Shown here: positions 18,388-20,910 of the stretch, piece by piece | How positions within the stretch are numbered: the stretch's first letter is position 1 | How the letters are laid out: each line of letters opens with the position of its first letter | Origin: a virus | Length of the DNA: 20,910 nucleotides | Reading direction: 5' to 3' (one strand) | IMG/VR virus record: IMGVR_UViG_3300021197_001317 | Coordinates: 1 to 20,910 of that record | Notes under the pieces: generated by a model | Database searches by the model: none | What the model saw: the letters and a program-made list of their open reading frames with translations, nothing else | What the model was told of the DNA's origin: nothing | Position numbers and translations under genes: made by a program

Positions 18388-19548
18388 GTGGCCGACTGGA
18401 AAAAAATATTAACGGCTGGCTCTGTAAAGGCTGCTGATATAGACTCTGAGAGCTCTACCGACGGTTACGTTTTAGCCTCGGATGGGGCTGGAGGTGCTGC
18501 TTGGGAGGCTGCTTCAGGGTCTAGTGATTACAACGTGTTTGCTGACGTTACTGCAAGAAACGGTGTAGCCTCCTCAAGCCGAAAAGAAGGTTATCTCGCG
18601 TACACTAAAAACAACAATGAGCTTCGTGTTTACAAGTCTACGGATACAGGCAACACTGCTTGGCAGACAGGATCGAACTGGCTTTTAGTCCCTCACAATA
18701 CGGATGAGTACGGGGTTGTAACTGCTGCCACTTTGGTTGCAGCGAATGACGATAAGTATTTTTTTCAGCTTTACGATGCAGACAGCGACACGTACAAGAA
18801 GCTTTCTCAGAACGATTTCTTTGGGTGGTTCGCAACCGCCTTCGCTCAGATCTTAATAGACCAAGGCTTAGGAACTGTTGATACTTATTCGGCAGCTGGA
18901 TCAAATATCGTAGGAGATCTGGATGGCGACGGTCAAGTCAGCACAGCTGACCTGCTTTTGTTTCTTGGGAATTTTGGTATTGGAGCCCCCTTTACTATAG
19001 ACTGGACCGCAGACTTTCAAGGCGACGGGTCTGTCGTAAACTTCACTGGGTCAAGTGATTATGGAACCTACAAAACCATAACATTTGAATCTAGCGACCT
19101 TACTGGTGGCCTTACATCTACTGGGATTGATAATGGGTTCAACGACGCTAATGACTATCTGACTTTAGAGGATGGTACTAATTTTACTTTGTCTTCTAAT
19201 ATGTTAGGAACGGGACAAATTCCTGACGTCGCTCAAGCCACTATTAAGCTGAACGTGAATAAAACCGTTCCAGCTTTTTCATACGTTGCGCCACGTCTTA
19301 AAATTGAATTCGTTAATAATAGTTCTGTTGCTGTAACTGCTTACCATCAATTCCCTCCTATCTCAAACGAAGATCAATCGTCAGCTACTTGGGAGTATTC
19401 ACAAACAGAAAGTATTATTGACGTTTTGAATTCATTTTATCCACCCACTTACGACGAAATAAGGCTCACTATAGAGGCCTCAACTCTTTCTGACGACTTT
19501 GTAAACCTTAAGGCGGGAACTAAAATTGAGTTTGTAGCAAACAACTGA
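18388..19548 (+). CDS. Fibre/appendage protein with internal dockerin-like repeat, 386 aa
   Basis: The GTG start at 18388 is used because the encoded MADWKKILTAGSVKAADI matches the MASWKK N-terminus of the upstream fibre gene. After a beta-rich part (RVYKSTDTGNTAWQTGSNWL) comes a calcium-loop repeat GDLDGDGQVSTADLLLFLGN at 176-195, a single dockerin type I half (D-x-D-G-D-G-x-V-x-x-x-D). The C-terminal half is a beta-sandwich-like domain (SSDYGTYKTITFESSDL; KLNVNKTVPAFSYVAPRLKI). Two loop halves are usual in dockerins; only one is visible here. Probably a receptor-binding or joint protein of the appendage. Confidence 0.75.
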   Translation: MADWKKILTAGSVKAADIDSESSTDGYVLASDGAGGAAWEAASGSSDYNVFADVTARNGVASSSRKEGYLAYTKNNNELRVYKSTDTGNTAWQTGSNWLLVPHNTDEYGVVTAATLVAANDDKYFFQLYDADSDTYKKLSQNDFFGWFATAFAQILIDQGLGTVDTYSAAGSNIVGDLDGDGQVSTADLLLFLGNFGIGAPFTIDWTADFQGDGSVVNFTGSSDYGTYKTITFESSDLTGGLTSTGIDNGFNDANDYLTLEDGTNFTLSSNMLGTGQIPDVAQATIKLNVNKTVPAFSYVAPRLKIEFVNNSSVAVTAYHQFPPISNEDQSSATWEYSQTESIIDVLNSFYPPTYDEIRLTIEASTLSDDFVNLKAGTKIEFVANN

Positions 19549-19550
19549 TT

Positions 19551-20801
19551 ATGGCAAAGGTAATAATTAGCAAAACAAACAACCTGGTAACCGTACAGAC
19601 TACGAATAGGTTTGTTAATTACGAAACAGGCGTTCTTCAAGCGTCAGCAGGGACAAGTGGGGGTAGGATAATTTTGACCGACACTGACACCAGTCAGAAG
19701 GTTTTGAATAATTTTGATATTACTCAACTCGTTGATTCCACCGACACAGTTTTTGGCGCCACCGTTAGTGCCGCTGTTACAGCTTTAAACGCTGTCGTAA
19801 ACGCAGCTCCAGACACGCTGATCAAGAGCACAGACAAAGTAACAGCCTTGGACGGGGTTACAGCATCTGACTTTACTGGGAAATCTGGTTACGCCGTAAT
19901 CGTTGACGGGACTGATTTAAACCTTTCTACTAGTGGTAAGCTGTTGTTTAACAACCACGACGAGCTAAAGCTAGGCGCTGACTTAGACCTATCTACAAAT
20001 AAGATCTACACCACAGCAACAAACGGTGACATTATTTTAGATCCTAGTGGGACGGGTGACGTGAAGCTGGGCAACTACACCCTGGATGGAGACCAGTCTG
20101 TGGGGTCGGGTCAAGACAACTATGTACTGACATACGACCACTCTTCTACTAAGATAAGCTTAGAGGCGGCTCCTTCAGGCGGAACAAACACAAACATTGC
20201 AAATGCCAACCTAACTGCGGATGCTAACCGCACGTTAGACATGAACGGCAACAGTTTGGTGATTGACAATAATGGCGGGGATTTTACTCTAAGCGATTCG
20301 GCGGCGTCTGACACATACCTGACGGCAGGGAGTAATGAGCTAGTGCTTGGAGACACCTTAATGACTGTAAAAGCTAGCGGCAAGTTTATTGCTGAGTCTG
20401 GAATAGAGCAAGACGAAGCAAATCTAAGTTTGGCGGGCGCATATGGCGCTGGAGCTGACATTACGTTTTTAGGATCCTCTTCTTCTTCGACTACTGCGGG
20501 ACGTATTTATTACTATAACGGAACTACGTGGGTTTTTTACACGTCAGCAACAGAGGCCCCTCAAAAAGCATTGTTAGGTATACCTGTAGGCACTACGATG
20601 GCAAAGGGTTTCATTTTGAAAGGGTTTGTTAATCCAAACGGAGCCACTGGGTTCACAACAGCCTCTCCTGTTTTTGGCGCAACAAACGCAGGTGCAACCA
20701 CTACAGCTCCGACGACTGGATTTCAAAGAGTAATGGGTCACTCCATTAGCACTAGTGTTATCTACTTTAACCCTTCTCAAGACTATATAGAGCTAAGTTA
20801 A
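19551..20801 (+). CDS. Beta-rich tail fibre/decoration protein, 416 aa
   Basis: The protein starts MAKVIISKTNNLVTVQTTNR, followed by a helix-strand domain and a shaft of short repeats (ADLDLSTNKIYTTATNGDII, LDPSGTGDVKLGNYTLDG, ANRTLDMNGNSLVIDNNGGD). These are typical of beta-helical or beta-prism phage fibres. The C-terminal domain (GRIYYYNGTTWVFYTSATEA) could bind a receptor or end the fibre. The ATG follows the previous stop by two bases, and its stop overlaps the next ATG (TAATG). Confidence 0.78.
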   Translation: MAKVIISKTNNLVTVQTTNRFVNYETGVLQASAGTSGGRIILTDTDTSQKVLNNFDITQLVDSTDTVFGATVSAAVTALNAVVNAAPDTLIKSTDKVTALDGVTASDFTGKSGYAVIVDGTDLNLSTSGKLLFNNHDELKLGADLDLSTNKIYTTATNGDIILDPSGTGDVKLGNYTLDGDQSVGSGQDNYVLTYDHSSTKISLEAAPSGGTNTNIANANLTADANRTLDMNGNSLVIDNNGGDFTLSDSAASDTYLTAGSNELVLGDTLMTVKASGKFIAESGIEQDEANLSLAGAYGAGADITFLGSSSSSTTAGRIYYYNGTTWVFYTSATEAPQKALLGIPVGTTMAKGFILKGFVNPNGATGFTTASPVFGATNAGATTTAPTTGFQRVMGHSISTSVIYFNPSQDYIELS

Positions 20802-20910
20802 TGCCTGATATTTCCAAACTTAGTGGCATAGATATTGACTCAATAGCTAAAATGTCAGGGGTGGATAAATCCTCTATAGCTAAAGTCGGAGGCGTGTCTA
20901 AAGCGGCTTC
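20801..20910 (+). CDS. Start of a protein with 11-residue repeats (partial)
   Basis: Only the first 36 residues are in the window. After MPDIS come KLSGIDIDSIA, KMSGVDKSSIA and the start of a third copy, KVGGVSKAA. The 11-residue periodic unit 'K-x-S/G-G-I/V-D/S-x-x-S/A-I/A-A' is a fibre-adaptor type N-terminus I have seen in marine phages. Continued by the sequence beyond the window edge; function not determined. Confidence 0.75.
   Translation, partial: MPDISKLSGIDIDSIAKMSGVDKSSIAKVGGVSKAA

Overview
The window looks like part of the genome of a tailed phage infecting a (probably marine) member of the Bacteroidota. Three things support this. Recognisable promoters have the Bacteroidota form (TTTG, about 19-21 bases, TAnnTTTG). 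Large terminase and portal genes sit next to each other. A string of fibre-like structural genes follows them. The portal (809 aa) and terminase (708 aa) remind me of crAss-like phages, but that placement is inference from memory and was not computed.

Layout. Positions 1-4462 form a leftward arm of small, densely packed genes (13 CDS called), probably an early or middle module. It includes a histone-H1-like Lys/Ala/Pro-rich protein and several small phage families of unknown function. Many genes here overlap by ATGA. Three near-identical leftward promoters drive the arm. The most striking content is two type I hammerhead self-cleaving ribozymes (600-649 and 3166-3217, minus strand). Each sits exactly at the stop codon of one gene and just upstream of the next. 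Positions 4463-5187 are a gene-poor control region between the two arms, with palindromes, hairpins and a repeated approximately 22-24 nt element.

From 5188 to the end the genes run rightward, except one winged-helix-like gene at 6614-7033. First come small proteins (one with an EF-hand/dockerin-like calcium loop) and an M15 peptidase that is the likely endolysin. A mutually exclusive pair of overlapping opposed promoters follows, then a cluster with a GroES-like protein. An HNH endonuclease gene runs into a tRNA-Arg(UCU) gene. Next are a zinc-ribbon protein, the large terminase and the portal. The rest is a virion appendage module: a small Ig/BppU-like protein, a collagen-like fibre, several beta-rich fibre or decoration proteins sharing an MA(S/D)WKK N-terminus, a dockerin repeat inside one of them, and the start of a protein with 11-residue repeats. 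The major capsid gene is not in the window and probably lies further right.

How it works together (inference): early transcripts run leftward from the three promoters. Ribozyme cleavage would cut the polycistronic RNA between genes, leaving the upstream message ending at or just after its stop codon. The downstream message would start with a 5'-OH leader carrying the same CAAAATCTC motif that promoter-born leaders carry. Late transcripts run rightward from TATATTTG promoters and build the packaging machine and virion surface.
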